A stretch of 64,000 bases of DNA from Turritopsis dohrnii (GCA_027922465.2 BQMF02000022.1:1488001-1552000), one strand, 5' to 3'. Positions 1 through 12,372 are shown, counted from the first letter of the stretch. Numbers and translations are program-made. The notes: generated by a model not told the origin, from the sequence alone.

Positions 1-870
1 TTTGGAAGGTGACACAACGGAGGCTGAACATGGGCGGCGAGCGACGCGGCCTTGGCGGCTAGTCTATATATTAGTAGCCAATTCTCTGTTTGTTTGTCTG
101 TTTGTCTGTCACGCAAGATGGTAGATTAAGTTTAGAGAGTGATTATTTCATTTTATTTTGTGCGACGTCAATGTAAAGCCACTGTATTGAGACCATAATC
201 GAATGCGACGTTTAGGGAAAATTATCTCCGTAACCAATAGAGATAACTGACTTTTTTGGGGTCCACGATACAGGCGGTAGGGTGACGAAAAATTTGGGTT
301 TAAATTTTTGGGGGATGGCTCTATGACGTCATCAAAATTTTTGATCAACAATATCTCCGTAACGGTTGGTCGTAGCAAAACGATTCCATACATTTTTTTG
401 ATCAGTTTTTCGAGCTCTACAACATGAGCACACTTATTATTGCCAATTACTTAATTTTAGTTTTCGTGAACTCAACGCAGGCTGAGCATGGGCGGCGAGC
501 GACACCGCCTTGGCGGCTAGTCTATATATTAATATCGGATTCTCTGTCTGTCTGTTTGTCTGTCTGTTTGTTTGTTTGTCTGTCACACAAAATGGTAGAT
601 TGAGTTGTGAAGAGAAATTATTTCTTTTCTTTTGGGCAAAGTCAGTTCGAAACCAATACATTGCATCCCCAATCGAACGTGACGTTTAGGGAAAATTATC
701 TCGGTAACCAAAAGGAATTACTGACGTTTTTGGGGTCCGCTATACAGGCGGATTGGGTGACGAAAAATTTGGGCCGAATTTTTTGGGCCAATTCCTTAAT
801 TTTATCTTTCGTGAACTCAACGCAGGCTGAACATGGGCGGCGAGCGACGCCGCTTGGGCGACTAGTGTAA
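1..870. repeat. Dispersed repeat family A, three direct copies
   Basis: Three related blocks (about 20-420, 470-790 and 820-870) share the motif GGGCGGCGAGCGAC followed by a GGCGGCTAGTCTATATATTA-type segment, then a TGTT/TGTC microsatellite, then a segment containing CGTGACGTTTAGGGAAAATT. No reading frame spans the blocks. The same sequence recurs in the opposite orientation at about 1.44, 1.86, 3.37 and 6.70 kb, so this is a moderately diverged interspersed repeat. Its class is unknown; no transposase, tRNA-like promoter or clear terminal repeat was seen. Confidence 0.75.
541..592. repeat. TGTC/TGTT microsatellite
   Basis: Run of CTGT/TTGT tetranucleotides inside repeat family A. Equivalent runs sit at 82-113 and, reverse-complemented, at about 3340-3357, 6148-6195 and 6662-6685, so the microsatellite is part of the repeat unit. 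Confidence 0.85.
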
Positions 871-1380
871 ATATTAAAGGCTTAATTCAAAGTCTAACTG
901 GTTATGTTTCACAAAATTTAAACAATTTTTACTTAATATACACCAGTCAATTTTAAAAGCTTCTCAAAGTATCAAATTCCGTTCAACAGAATTTTTTAAT
1001 TCAAAATATCATCTAAATTAAAGATAAACAAGAGCCTTAACAGGCATAAAGATTTCTGCATTTTTCGTTCATACTTTGTACTTAAAGAATATCCACTTGA
1101 TATAATTCAAAACATGAAGAAATAGTAACATGAAAACATTACACTTTAAAATGTTTCTGGAAATTTGGATAATAATCTCCACGACTAGCCTTCATCTTCC
1201 CCGAATTACATCAGGAAATCGAGCTAGTTGCAGTACCTCCAGGAGTCGTGACTTTTTCAACACCCGCCCTCAGCAGGTGTTCCTAAGTATATATTGGGTT
1301 CCTAAGCTCAATGCTTTAATCACTTAGCCACTACTACGTAATTAAACGAATTTCTCAAAAAAGAAACAAATAAAACATTT
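871..1380. other. No gene seen
   Basis: AT-rich sequence with only short, non-conserved reading frames. No splice-bounded exon, terminal repeat or RNA gene was recognised. Confidence 0.5.
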
Positions 1381-1429
1381 GAATAACAACATGTGTTATT
1401 TCAATATTTTGTTACAGGCATACAACTTG

Positions 1430-2575
1430 ATGATAAATAGCGTCGCTCGCCGCCCATGTCCACCTGCTTTGTATCACTGTATCAATAAACGTCAAATTTC
1501 CTTATAAACGGCTCGTACAACTTGAAGTAGATTCGAAGTCACAATCTCTGGTGTGCAGTCAGTGTTACATCAACTATTTTTCATGATGTGGTACTTATTT
1601 ATTTCTTAAAACCATCGTTGATCAGTACAACAATACACTCAAAACGTAAGGAGAAAAAACTTCAACTTTTTGTTAGCTTTTGTTTTTAAAAAGTTACGTG
1701 CTCTAACATGGGTGCTATCAAACAGGGGGGGGGGGGGGGGGGGGGGTGGATGGTTTCTCTTCTTAAAATGTTCACACGGGAGGAGAGAAAAAAGGCACGT
1801 GCTAAATGAATAAAGTGAATTAAAAAACGTTCGATCAGAAGCGCTTAACAATTAAAAGAAACTAGCCGCCAAAGTGGCGTCGCAAGCCGCCCATGTGCAC
1901 CTGCTCTGTGTCACCCCGGAGACCCCAATAAACCTCATATTTCCTTAAAAACGGCTCGTACAACTTGTGTTCAGCCAGAGGCAGATTCGAAATCAAATAT
2001 CAAATATCAGTTGAAATAATGGTTCCAAAAAACCCAAATTTCATGATGTGCTATTTATTTACTTTTTAAAACCAATCGTTTTTCACTTTAACCATGGTAC
2101 CTCCATGCTTCAACGTAGAGAGAAAAACTTCAACTTATTATTAACTTTTGTTTCAAAAAGGTTACGCGCTTTACCATGGGTGCTATCAAAAGTAGAGGCA
2201 AATGGTTTCTCTTCTTATAATGATCACAAGGGAGAAGAAAGAAAGGCACGCGCTAAAACAATGAAGTGAATAAAAAGCATGTTCGAAAAAAAAGTTTACC
2301 CGTTTCAGACAGTCAGGCAAGGATACGTTAGGATACACTGGCAAACCGAACATGCTACCACGTTCTGCCACTGCTGCTTTTTGTCCAAAATGTTTAATCA
2401 ATTAGTTTCTTTGTATTTAGTTGATGTATTGTTTTCAAAGCCAAGTCAACGTGGAATATAAAACTAACAATAATAATAAAAACAAAACGTTATTGACTTT
2501 AGGACACCCGTAGTGGAGTAAAGTATTTAAAATACCCGTGGTTTCTCCTCCTCCTCCTACTACTACTACTCCAAG
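1430..2575. repeat. Repeat family A, inverted copies
   Basis: Two tandem diverged units (about 1440-1860 and 1860-2480) share the segments CCGCCCATGTCCACCTGC, AAACGGCTCGTACAACTTG and GGGTGCTATCAAA. They are further copies of the 3.37-3.73 kb and 6.3-6.75 kb sequences. The first unit contains a 22-G homopolymer (1725-1746) that its sister copies lack. The second ends near a CTC/CTA trinucleotide tract (about 2530-2571). Confidence 0.7.
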
Positions 2576-2642
2576 TTATGAACGTTTTCGTTCAGCGTTT
2601 ACATGACATCGTTGCCGAATCAAATTAGGACTTCCAGTTGAC

Positions 2643-3130
2643 CAATTTTCATGAAAATTTGCACAGAGCACAATTGAAAGGTGCTGATTTCACATTTGAC
2701 CATGATTTTGCCAGGTTTGACTAAAATTTGGCAATTTAGACCAAATTTGGACCAAATTTCGAAAGCTCTTCAATTTTCATGAAATTTTGCACGGATCACA
2801 ATTGAAAGGTGCTGATTTCAAATTTGACATTGACATTGCCAGGTTTGACTAAAATTGGGCAATTTAGGCCAAATTTGGACCAAATTTCGAAAGTTCTTCA
2901 ATTTTCATGAAATTTTGCACGGATCACATTTGAAAGGTGCTGATTTCAAATTTGACATTGACATTGCCAGGTTTGACTAAAATTGGGCAATTTAAGCCAA
3001 ATTTGGACCAAATTTCGAAAGTTCTTCAATTTTCATCAAAACTTCTACAACGCACAATTAGAAGTTGCTGATTTTCAATTTGCCAGTCATTTTATTAGAT
3101 TTGAACATAATTTGGCAATTCGGCAATGTT
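2643..3130. repeat. 128-bp tandem repeat, about 4 units
   Basis: The string CAATTTTCAT recurs at 2643, 2771, 2899 and 3027, an exact 128-bp period. Each unit continues with GAAATTTTGCAC, a TGCTGATTTCAAATTTGAC segment and TTTGGACCAAATTTCGAAAG. The middle two units are most alike; the first and last are diverged, as in an array decaying from its edges. No coding function is apparent. Confidence 0.9.
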
Positions 3131-3189
3131 GTATTTTTGAGACTAAATACGCATCTTTGTGTTACGTCCTGAAGTCTTCAAGCCAAGCG

Positions 3190-3740
3190 GCTTCTTGTTC
3201 CTATTAGTTCATCAGCCAAAAAAAATCACGTCCGATTGGGGTTGCAATGTGTCTGCTTCGAACTCATGTCGCCCACAAAAAAAGAAATAATTTCGCTCAT
3301 AACTCAATCTACCATTTTGCGTGACTTACAAACAAACAAACAAACAAACAGAGAATCGGCTATTAATATATAGACTAGCCGCCCATGTCCACCTGCTCTG
3401 TATCACTGTATCAATAAACGTCAAATTTCCTTATAAACGGCTCGTACAACTTGTGTTCAACCAGAAGCAGATTCCAAGTCACAACCTCTGGTAAAACCAA
3501 TCTTTTATCAGTGTAACAATACACTCAAAACGTAGAGAGAGAAAACTTCAACTTTTTATTAGCTTTTGTTTTAAAAAAGTTACGCGCTCTAACATGGGTG
3601 CTATCAAACGTAAGGGGGAAATGGTTTCTTTTCTTAAAAAGATCACACGGGAGGAGAGAAAAAAAGGCACGTGCTAAATGAATAAAGTGAATAAAAAAAA
3701 AGTTCGATCTGAAGCGCATAACAATTAAAACAAGATGCCC
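3190..3740. repeat. Repeat family A copy
   Basis: Carries ACAAACAA microsatellite, then the CTAGCCGCCCATGTCCACC motif, then the AAACGGCTCGTACAACTTG and GGGTGCTATCAAA segments seen at 1.44-2.2 kb. Non-coding. Confidence 0.7.
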
Positions 3741-4140
3741 TTACGGGCAGAAAGATTTCTGCAAAATCAGCTGAAGTATGACAATGGAACACTAACAATA
3801 ACATTCTTGAAACTTGAATGGTTTTGAATGATTGAATACAATACAATACAATACAACATTGACTGCTGCTCAGTGTAGCCTGCACACAGCAGGTGGGAAT
3901 TGTAACACACAAAATAAAATGAGTTTTGTTATTGAAATTTTGAAGTTATATGTTCAAACAGCTGGCCAAAGGTGTGCTACCAGTGAAAATTTTCATGAAT
4001 AAATGATTTGAAATTATATGTTTATAAAGTTTATAAAAATTCTTTTAGAAATTCGAAAAGGTTGAATGATCTTTGCAAGGCATGCCGAAAGTGTAATTGA
4101 TACTATGTAAAACTTTCTTGCATATATACATCTGAATGAC
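3741..4140. other. No gene seen
   Basis: AT-rich, with a short AATAC repeat at about 3836-3858. No exon or element boundary was recognised. Confidence 0.5.
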
Positions 4141-5560
4141 ATGGAATATTGTTTATTCTGGGTATACAAAATTCAATTAAGTTTATATTGATCTTTTCTG
4201 ATATCACAGTGATTACGTATGAAAATCACATAATATGCTTTAAACATTTGATATGTGCTTCCAACCTTCTTAATTACATACAAACAGAATTCCCAATGTT
4301 GCAAATACAAAAAGTAATCAAAGATCTTGATCATTAAAAGTATATGCTTTATAAATTTATACCAAAATTTACCAAAATTTTGTATTGTGTTACTAATGGT
4401 ACAGTATTTTGAATTTATACACAGTTAGAACATTTCAATTTGCCAGGATAATGATCAAGGCTATATTATTACAAAAAAAAGGCGATTATAGAAAAAACAT
4501 ATCAACAAACAAATCAACAAACATAAAATAATAATAAATACATAATAGTTTATACTGACGCTCGACCCACACACAAGCCACATACAAACAGGAATAAATT
4601 CACAACAGATAACACGAGCAAACACGGGTCCACACAGCACGTAAAAATTGAACACAACGTAATTGTTCATTAACAATCGTGATTAGGAAGATCATTCGTA
4701 AATAGGGGCATTGTCAGTATAACTTAGCTAGAAAATCATCAATCAAAAGTGGTGCAGAGCAGACAACCACTACAGAATGTTGGAGCTGAGGAGGAAACTG
4801 TATTAAAGTATTACAACCCAAACAAGAACCAAAAAAAAATCTATCTAGAAAGGCTTAAACACTGAAACATTTTTTCTTAATAGGAACACATACCTCTTAA
4901 AACTTCTTAATTTACAACTTTTTAGTTAGAAAAGAATTATCACACTACAGTAGAATATTATACGTATTCCTCAGAGCTTCATAAAAGCTACAAAAACTTT
5001 ATTGACACTACAAACACTTTAAACTATATTTACCATCAGACCACATACTTATTTACATCTGAATGAAAAATACTTACTTTATTTTGGAATAAAGTATATA
5101 TACAGAATAATGAGTGTACATTGATCATTTCTGATTTCAAAGTAATTACGTAAGTAAATCATGCACATACTTCAAACACTAAAGATTGCTATCAATCTTC
5201 CTAATTACGAATGGACTAATTGCAAACAAAAAAGTAAACAAAAATTTTGATCATGAAAAATACAAAACTGAAAGTTGAATGTTTTTTACAGGATGTGAAG
5301 TGTTTCGAATTGTATATCAAAATTAGGAAGGTTGTCCATAATTAGAGACATTGATAACCTAAAAACTACTGATCACCGACAAAAAAAACAATACTGCACT
5401 TCAAAGTATTATACAAGCACATAAGCTTAACATAGCTAGAGTGAAACATTAAAGATATAAAAAGTGATGCTGAGTAGGCAGACAGTTGGAGCTGATATGG
5501 AACTTAAGCTGAGCTGTACGCATCCAGAGCTTAAAAAGCATTACAGCCCACATTTGAAAC
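4140..5560. repeat. Diverged tandem duplication, about 0.9 kb apart
   Basis: The stretch 4187-4345 (TTGATCTTTTCTGAT..., TTAATTACATACAAAC..., GATCTTGATCAT) is matched by 5117-5260 in the same order. The stretch 4685-4820 (AGGAAG..., GTTGGAGCTGA, TATTACAACCCA) is matched by about 5322-5560. Similarity is patchy, so the duplication is old. No coding potential was seen in either copy. Confidence 0.5.
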
Positions 5561-5985
5561 AAACAATGATCTTTTTTTAGAAAAAATCTCAGACATTAAT
5601 CTCAAAAACAAAACATACCTTTTCATTCTGTTTATAAAATGAAACGAAAAATCACCATTGAATCATAATAATATAATATAAGATAATAATAAATTACTGC
5701 TACAAATTTTATTCTTCATCTTCAGTTTTGAAAATGTGCATCTTCTTTTCCTTTTGGTTGGTTCTTTGTTGTGAGTTTCTTCGACTGAAATGCGTGACTT
5801 AGGCTTCGTGTAAACATTCGCACGAGATTTTCAAAAACCGCTAGGTTTGGACAGTAAGAAGAAGAAAAAGAACAGAGCCGGTTTTAAGGTATTTCTTGCT
5901 TACGCAGAAATCCAAAAAGAAATTAAATTATTAAAAGAAAAGCAAAAAAATATTTTGTTTCATGATACTCTTTTTTACCTATCGA
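5561..5985. other. No gene seen
   Basis: AT-rich. A segment near 5925 (TTAAATTATTAAAAGAAAAG) recurs at about 6222, and AGAAATCCAAAA-type sequence from here recurs near 50.28 kb, so this is probably repeat sequence. A lysine-rich reading frame across it is not a credible gene. Confidence 0.4.
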
Positions 5986-6770
5986 CTAACAATAATAATA
6001 ATAACAAAACGTTATTCCTATTAGTTCATCAGCCAAAAAAAAGTCACGTTCGGTTGGGGTTGCAATGTATTTGCTTCGAACTCACGTCGCCCACAAAAAA
6101 AAGAAATAATTTCGCTCACAACTCAATCTACCAATTTGCGTGACTTACAAACAAACAAACAAACAAACAAACAAACAAACAAACAGACAGACAGACGGAG
6201 AATCGGCTAGTAATATATAGATTAAATTATTAAAAGAAAAGCAAATTATATTTTGTTTCCTGACACACCATTTTCCCCTTCGGGCAAGGAAAGCTTTGGT
6301 TTTTAAACATTTTGGTTGCTCGAAAATAAAGTTTCACCCGTCTCAGACAGTCAGGCAAGGATACGTTAGGATACACTGGCAAACCAAACATGCTGCCACG
6401 TTCTGCTACTGCTGCTTTTTGTCAAAAATGTTTGATCAGTTAGTTTCCTTGTATTTAGTTGATATTTAGTTTTCAAAGCCAAGTCAACGGTGGTCCTTGG
6501 AATATAGAATTGACAATAATAATAAAACAAAACGTTATCCCTATTGGTTCACTAGCCAAAAAAGTTCGATTGGAGTTGGAATGTATTTGTTTCGCACTGA
6601 TTTCGCACACAAAAAAAGAAATAATCCTCTCACAACTAAATCTTCCATTTTGCGAAACCTTCAAACAAACAGACAGACAGAGAATCGGCTATAAATATAT
6701 AGACTAGCCGCCCATGTGCACCTGCTCAGTGTCACCCCGGAGACCCCAATAAACCGCAATATTTCTCATA
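5986..6770. repeat. Repeat family A, two more copies
   Basis: Contains the GGGGTTGCAATGTAT segment, an ACAA/ACAG microsatellite at 6148-6195, then a second unit with AGTCAGGCAAGGATACGTTA (also at 2.31 kb) and the CTAGCCGCCCATGTGCACC motif at about 6704. Non-coding. Confidence 0.65.
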
Positions 6771-6984
6771 TTTATTGTCGATTCAAAAACGTGATGAATG
6801 CCGAATATTGCAAGAGCTTTCACCAACTTCATCTCCTTCATCTTTCACTTATAAAAATTTCAATGACTTTTGTCAGCGTATTAACAAATTATCACTAATT
6901 GCTTACTACTACTCAATAATTGTTCAACTATTACTGCTTGTGCATGCTGTTCTTCCGCCTTCCAGCAAAATAATTATCAGAAAA

Positions 6985-8619
6985 ACCAAAAACAGCCATT
7001 TTAAATAAACAAGCCAAACTTAATGCTCCGATAAAATTTACTTCTCCAGAAAGATTAAGACTAACATTACAAGATCATCGTTTGAAATGTAAACAACTTG
7101 AGAGTGAACTTTCTAAAATGAGAACTGCTATACATAAACATGGTGAATCTATTGATGCAAAATGCATCAATGCATCCTGTTCAAGCAGTGTCAGATATCA
7201 TCCTATGATCATTAAGTTTTGCTTCAATTTAGCTGCAGAATCATCTTTAGCATATTCTGATATGATATGATAAGATATGATAGCAAAACTGGTAGTGGAA
7301 TATTAGTTCTTCCAAGTTTACGAACATTGCAGGATTACAAGAATTACATCCGTCCAACCCATGGTTTTAACCCTGCTGTAATTAATGATCTTAAAGCTAA
7401 AACAATTAATTTTTCTGTACCTGAAAGATTCGTTACAATTCTGTTCGACGAAATGAAAATTCATGAAGACTTAGTATGGGACAAATATTCTGGTGAACTT
7501 ATTGGTTTTGTTGATTTTGGTGATATTAACACAAATTTTGCAACTTTAAAGAATGTTGAAGAACTTGCCACCCATATATTGGTATTTCTAGTCAAAAGCA
7601 TTGTAAATCCACTATCTTTCAGTTTTGCAACATTTGCAACAACTGGCATTTCTTCGTATCAAATTATGCGTATATTTTGGAAGCCTGTTGGTTATCTTGA
7701 ACAGATAAGTTTACATGTTGTAGCTGCTACTGCTGATGGTGCATCTCCTAATCGTCGTTTTTTTAGGATGCACAAATTTTTGCAAGGTGAATCTGAAGTT
7801 GAGGATGTTATATACCGTGCAAAAAACATTCATACCAACAGTTATCGCTACATTTACTTCTTTGCTGATGTACCACACCTTAAGAGCAATTAGAAAGTGG
7901 CTTGAAACTTGTTCCAAAACTAAAAAACGATCATATCAATTTAACACCTTACTCTGTCATGAAAGTTAACCTGGCTGCTCAAGTATTAAGTGAAACAGTT
8001 GCTGATGTTTTACACCAGTTTGGTCCACCAGAAGCTGCAGGAACTGCCAAATTTTGTTTGACGATGGATAAATTTTTTGATTGATTGAATGTTAGGAATA
8101 CTGTTGAGCATCAACATAAAAGAAAGCCATTTTTAAAACCCTACACTTCAGTTGATGATGAGAGATTTGCATGGTTGGAAAGTCTTTTTAAGTATTTTCA
8201 TTTGTGGAAAAAATCGATTGATGACCGCCCTGGTAATTTCACACAAAATGCTGAAGCCAAAATGTTTTTTTCTTTGCAAACCTATGAGGGTATTCAAGTA
8301 ACAGTTCACTGATTTATAGAAGTTGTGAAATTTTTACTGGAAAATGGTGTAGAATATGTTTCTTTCGGACAGATTCTGTCAGGATGATCTTGAAAATTAT
8401 TTTGGGAAGCAGCGTGCCTTTGGTAGAAGAAAGGATAATCCTACAGTTAGAGATGCTGGTTACAATGACAATACCATCAAATCCCAGTTTTCAGTGCAAC
8501 CTATTGCTGGTAATGTTCAAGGCTCAACTAGCAAATTCAACGACATTGACGATACACCATTACCAAGCGAAGAAAATAATTTTCTAACATTAGAAAATTC
8601 AAAACAGTTATTTTTATAA
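6985..8619 (+). pseudogene. P-element-type transposase, broken
   Basis: Consecutive reading-frame pieces together cover much of a P-element/THAP9-family transposase. In order: a short coiled-coil segment (7018-7120), an RNase H-like core region with FDEMKIHEDLVWDK (about 7447) and VAATADGASPNR (about 7720), a central helical region (7902-8300) and the family C-terminus with LSDRFCQDDLENYFGKQRAFG-like residues (8358-8620). Damage is visible: a short duplication of ATGATATGATA near 7260, a frame break after 7893, in-frame TGA at about 8082 and 8309, and a frame slip at about 8357. No THAP DNA-binding domain or terminal inverted repeats were found, so this is a dead internal fragment. The family assignment rests on motif memory. 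Confidence 0.85.
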
Positions 8620-9285
8620 CCACAAATGCTTTAAAATGCATTGTTGTTGGCACCAATTATTTTAAGATTTTAATTTTTTATTTATTTCATTATATGTTTT
8701 ACTTTATTTAATTTATCAGCGACCCATTTCCTGGATTAGCAAACTGTTGCTATTAATTGGCCTCATGACTTTGTATAACTTATACAAAGTAAATATTTGT
8801 CGTTATTGCAAATCCAACAAACACGTATATATATACTTCTATTTATAGATGCAATGAAAATATAATTCAATATTAGTAAGAAGATGTTGGAATGCCTACT
8901 ATATACATTTTATTTGCTATGTGGATTATTGGAAGAAGAACTTGTTTACACATGGTTACTTATGTGAATGTGGTTCAACAGATTTCTTGAAACATGGTTT
9001 TCATGAACACACAATCAGTAACACACCTGGAAAAAAATGTTACTTGGCTATAATCTTTTATTTTGTTCTGATTATTATTCATGCATAGAAAAACCTAGTT
9101 CCCACAAAAGGCTATTCGCTTGAGCAACAACAAATAAAATTAATTAACATGCAATTATAAAACGAAATAAATATACTTACCAAAATTTTTCTAATTGAAC
9201 TTCTTTTAGTCACATTAGCTCAAAAATAAATGTTTTCACAAATTTGTGGCTATAAAAATAGCCGTTTTTAATTTAGCAGGAACCA
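8620..9285. other. No gene seen
   Basis: AT-rich spacer between two convergent transposon-gene remnants. Likely holds untranslated or terminal sequence of the P-type element, but no inverted repeat was recognised. Confidence 0.45.
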
Positions 9286-10395
9286 TCAATGTCCACCACC
9301 ATCTTTACTAACACTTGCTTGTTTAATTTCTGTCCGCAAAGAACGCTTCTTTGATGTTTTCTTTGCAGCTTTATGTTTCTCACGAACATCTTTAGCAAAT
9401 GAGAAAGTGAGAACTCGTACAAATAACGTGAGTTTGTTCCAAAAGATTCATGCTGATTTCTAAATCAACTTTTGGATCAATGTCATAACAAATGGTTTTA
9501 TATTTTGATCTTATGGTGCAGTCTTCAAGCATTCTTTTGACCATGTCTGCACATACAATTTTAACTGAAAACTGTGCTGTTTCAGATCTAAAGATTTTTT
9601 GACTTTTCAAAAACAGATCTTGCATTTGTTAACTCTCCATAACCCCCCACGGTCACGAGCATTAACTAGAGTTTGTGAGGCATCAAAATCAATTTTACAT
9701 GCATGTAAAATAGCAGCACACTGTCTATTATAAATATTAGTACGCTTTTTTGAAAACCTGAATTTGTTACAAAGCTTATGAAGTATAAATCCACTTATAT
9801 ACTGAAGGCATTTTGTTTCTTTATCAGTGATAGATGTTACGGCTTTTGGATCAGTGTTTTTTATGTTGATATCAGAAAGATGAATTAGAAGATGGTTTGC
9901 CACTTCACTCATCAAGGTATTAGAATAAATAAAGTCGTATTTTGAAGGGAGAACATTCTCAGACAACAACCCATAAAAAAGTGCATACAAATTTTCAGCA
10001 TTGCCATCAAAATTGTCAAAAATGGGCATTAACTTATCCCATAAATCTTTTGTTTCTTCCCAAAAAATAGAAAAATTTTCAAAGATTATTATGGTTTCTT
10101 CAGGTAAACATAAATCTGCAGCAACAATAATGGCACATTTTTTCAAAATGGAACTGAGAGTGCACAACGGTAGCTTCTTTAATGAGAAAACATCTTGTTC
10201 TTCATCAATAGATTCAGGAGAATGAAATTTATGTTTAGTGTTGATATGTCGTGCTAATCCTCTCTGTGATTTACATATTTTCTCACAATGATTACATTTT
10301 GTGGCTTGATTTGTGTCAACAGCTATTTCGGTCACTTCAGCATCTATTTCATTATTCAAATCCATGTCATCATCAAGAAAGCAATAATAATGCAA
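9286..10395 (-). pseudogene. TE-derived C2H2 zinc-finger protein, frameshifted
   Basis: The minus-strand frame opens with an acidic leader, then one classical C2H2 finger (CNHCEKICKSQRGLARHINTKH region, C-x2-C-x12-H-x4-H) at about 10,220-10,300. A long helical region follows, including LQYISGFILHKL and VNARDRGGLWRVN. The frame then shifts by one base near 9620 and again near 9405, after which a lysine-rich tail (KAAKKTSKKRSLRTEIK) runs to a TGA at 9286-9288. I recognise this as a multi-copy, transposon-like family of cnidarian-type genomes with no assigned function. The YISGF segment loosely recalls a motif of P-element/THAP9 proteins, so it may belong to a P-like element. Two frameshifts make this copy unlikely to give full-length product. 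Confidence 0.6.
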
Positions 10396-12190
10396 AGTTA
10401 AAGAGCTATCTATACAGCTGCATGAATCAAAATATCCAAGTACTGGTTCACAAAATTTGTCGACGGAACTTTACCGATAAAAGACGTCATTTTAAGTGCT
10501 CTCAAGATCCTATTCCTGCTAAGAGTTTGTGATTAAGCTTGGAACGATTTCATTGGATAGAAAAATGCTTTCTTTGTGGAAAAGACGCCACCTATGACAA
10601 AAAGCATCCAGAGCGAAACCACGATGTTCATAACAGTGATGGTGATGCTGACACACAGATTGTCTTTGCTGCCTTACAGTATGCCTCAAATCCAATAAAC
10701 GAAGTTGTTGTAGTAGCTGCAGATACAGATATACTAGTGTTACTAATGTTTCATTGGAGGACTGGTATAAACGTTTTCCTCTTAAATGAAGGTGGAAAAA
10801 ACCAAGGAAATGCGATGTGGAAGATAGAAGACTTAGTTAACTCCGCTGGAACAGTAATTACAGAGCATATCTTGTTTATACATGCTTGGACAGGCTGTGA
10901 TACAACATCAGCACTATATGGGCGAGGTAAGCATCAACTAGGTTTGTGTCTTGTGTCATATCTGAGATTCTGTAGCGAGAATGCCTTGCTTAGCCGCTGT
11001 TCCTTCTCTAATTTTGTGTTCTTCTTATGCAATGACCATCATCAATTTAATCAGCTAGATATGTGAAAAGAGCAGTAAGAAAAGCAACGTATCCTGGCTA
11101 GAGATTCAGAATGAATAAGCCTAGTTTTGAAATGTGTTATGTAAAATACTTTATAAAATAAGTGTTAGTTTAGATCAGTATTTTTGGTAACAGACTGTCG
11201 ACATGCAATCCTATGATACTCTGATTAGAATGTTTCACAACAGATATAAAAAAACGTCTTTTTATTTTTATGACATCGATGGTTTTACTTTTTGTAGGAA
11301 AGACGGCAATACTCAAAAAGTTTGGGGATGATGATGTGTACATAGAAGCAGCGGTAGCCTTTGAAGATGAAACTGCAACTCATGAAGAGATTCAAAAAGC
11401 TGGTGTGAGCATGGCCCTTCGAAGGTACTTGTGATTGGGTTACAAATGCCAATGTTTGAATTTTGCAAATATTGAACCAAACAAAGTTTCTTACGTTTCT
11501 GTTGCTACAATTTGCAAAGTTTACTCTCGCAATATTTTGCTTCGGGAAGTATTAGGATTAACTAAGAAACAGATAAATCTGTAGCGTATGAAAAACAGGA
11601 CTGCGGTTAATTTCTTTGTTTCTTATTGACAATGTGAAGAACGTTTTACAAACACATTTATATTGTCAATTTCTATTTATTTGTTTAGCTACAATGGGGG
11701 TATTTGTTCTACCCTACACGATTTGCGCTATAACACTTTTATGAAAATGTTGACAATCTCAAAGACTACACTGAAACCTCAGACACACCCACCAACCGAG
11801 AGAGCAATCTACTTTCACTCCCTTCGCGTGCATTACCAAGTTATTGAATGGAAATCATGGCAAAATACATCATTGGACCCGACTGAATGGGGTTGGAGAT
11901 TAGATCAGGATACCTACAAACCAATAATGACAGATCTGGAGCCAGCACCTGACAACATCCTTAAATTTATCGGTTGCAACTGTAAATTGTCAAAAAAGAA
12001 CCCATGTGGCACAAACGTTTGTACTTGTCGAAAACATGGTTTGGTATGTGTATCTGCATGTGGAGATTGTCATGGTGTCGATTGTGAGAATTCTGGCTCC
12101 TTGCAAGATCCTAGCGATGCTGCTGTCGATGACGACGGTGATGATAATTATGACAACATTTTTATTATCTTAGAGAATGAATTACCATGA
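10396..12190 (+). pseudogene. TE-derived flap-nuclease-like (PIN/XPG) protein, 3 exons
   Basis: Three exons fit together by splice phase: to 10,926 (GAG|gtaagc), 11,298-11,424 (ttttgtag| to AAG|gtactt) and 11,689-12,190 (tgtttag| to TGA). Joined, they encode a basic N-terminal part (HKICRRNFTDKRR), a CFLCGK motif, then a PIN/flap-endonuclease-like core. The core has an acidic strand VVVVAADTDILVLL and a helix-hairpin segment HAWTGCDTTSALYG|RGKTAILKKFG that crosses the first intron. The last exon has WGWRLDQD and a cysteine-rich CXC-like end (CNCKLSKKNPCGTNVCTCRK). One in-frame TGA at 10,530-10,532 interrupts exon 1 shortly before FHWIEKCF. The family is a widespread, uncharacterised invertebrate transposon-associated one; nuclease function is inferred from motif shape only. 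The 5' limit abuts the minus-strand C2H2 pseudogene. Confidence 0.65.
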
Positions 12191-12372
12191 ATATACCGAA
12201 CTGCTTTGAGATATTAAATTCTTCATTTTTTAAAGGCCCGGGGAAGGGGAGGGGTGGTTGGGATTGGTAATGTTTTTCATACATGCGACAGAAAATTGAT
12301 TATATCTTTTTCCCTGTTGGTTTCTAACTAACGGTGCCTAAGAGTTTTGTAATCAGAATAAAATTTCGCTTC
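12191..12372. other. Short spacer with G-rich tract
   Basis: Contains GGGGAAGGGGAGGGGTGG at about 12,240 and no coding sequence. It separates the nuclease-like gene from the Harbinger-type element. Confidence 0.4.

Noticed and set aside
8080..10532. Alternative genetic code with TGA as sense codon (in-frame TGA at about 8082, 8309 and 10,530)
   Set aside because: All are in decayed transposon genes that also have frameshifts, while intact genes here read without TGA and end normally at TGA elsewhere (e.g. 62,079-62,081).
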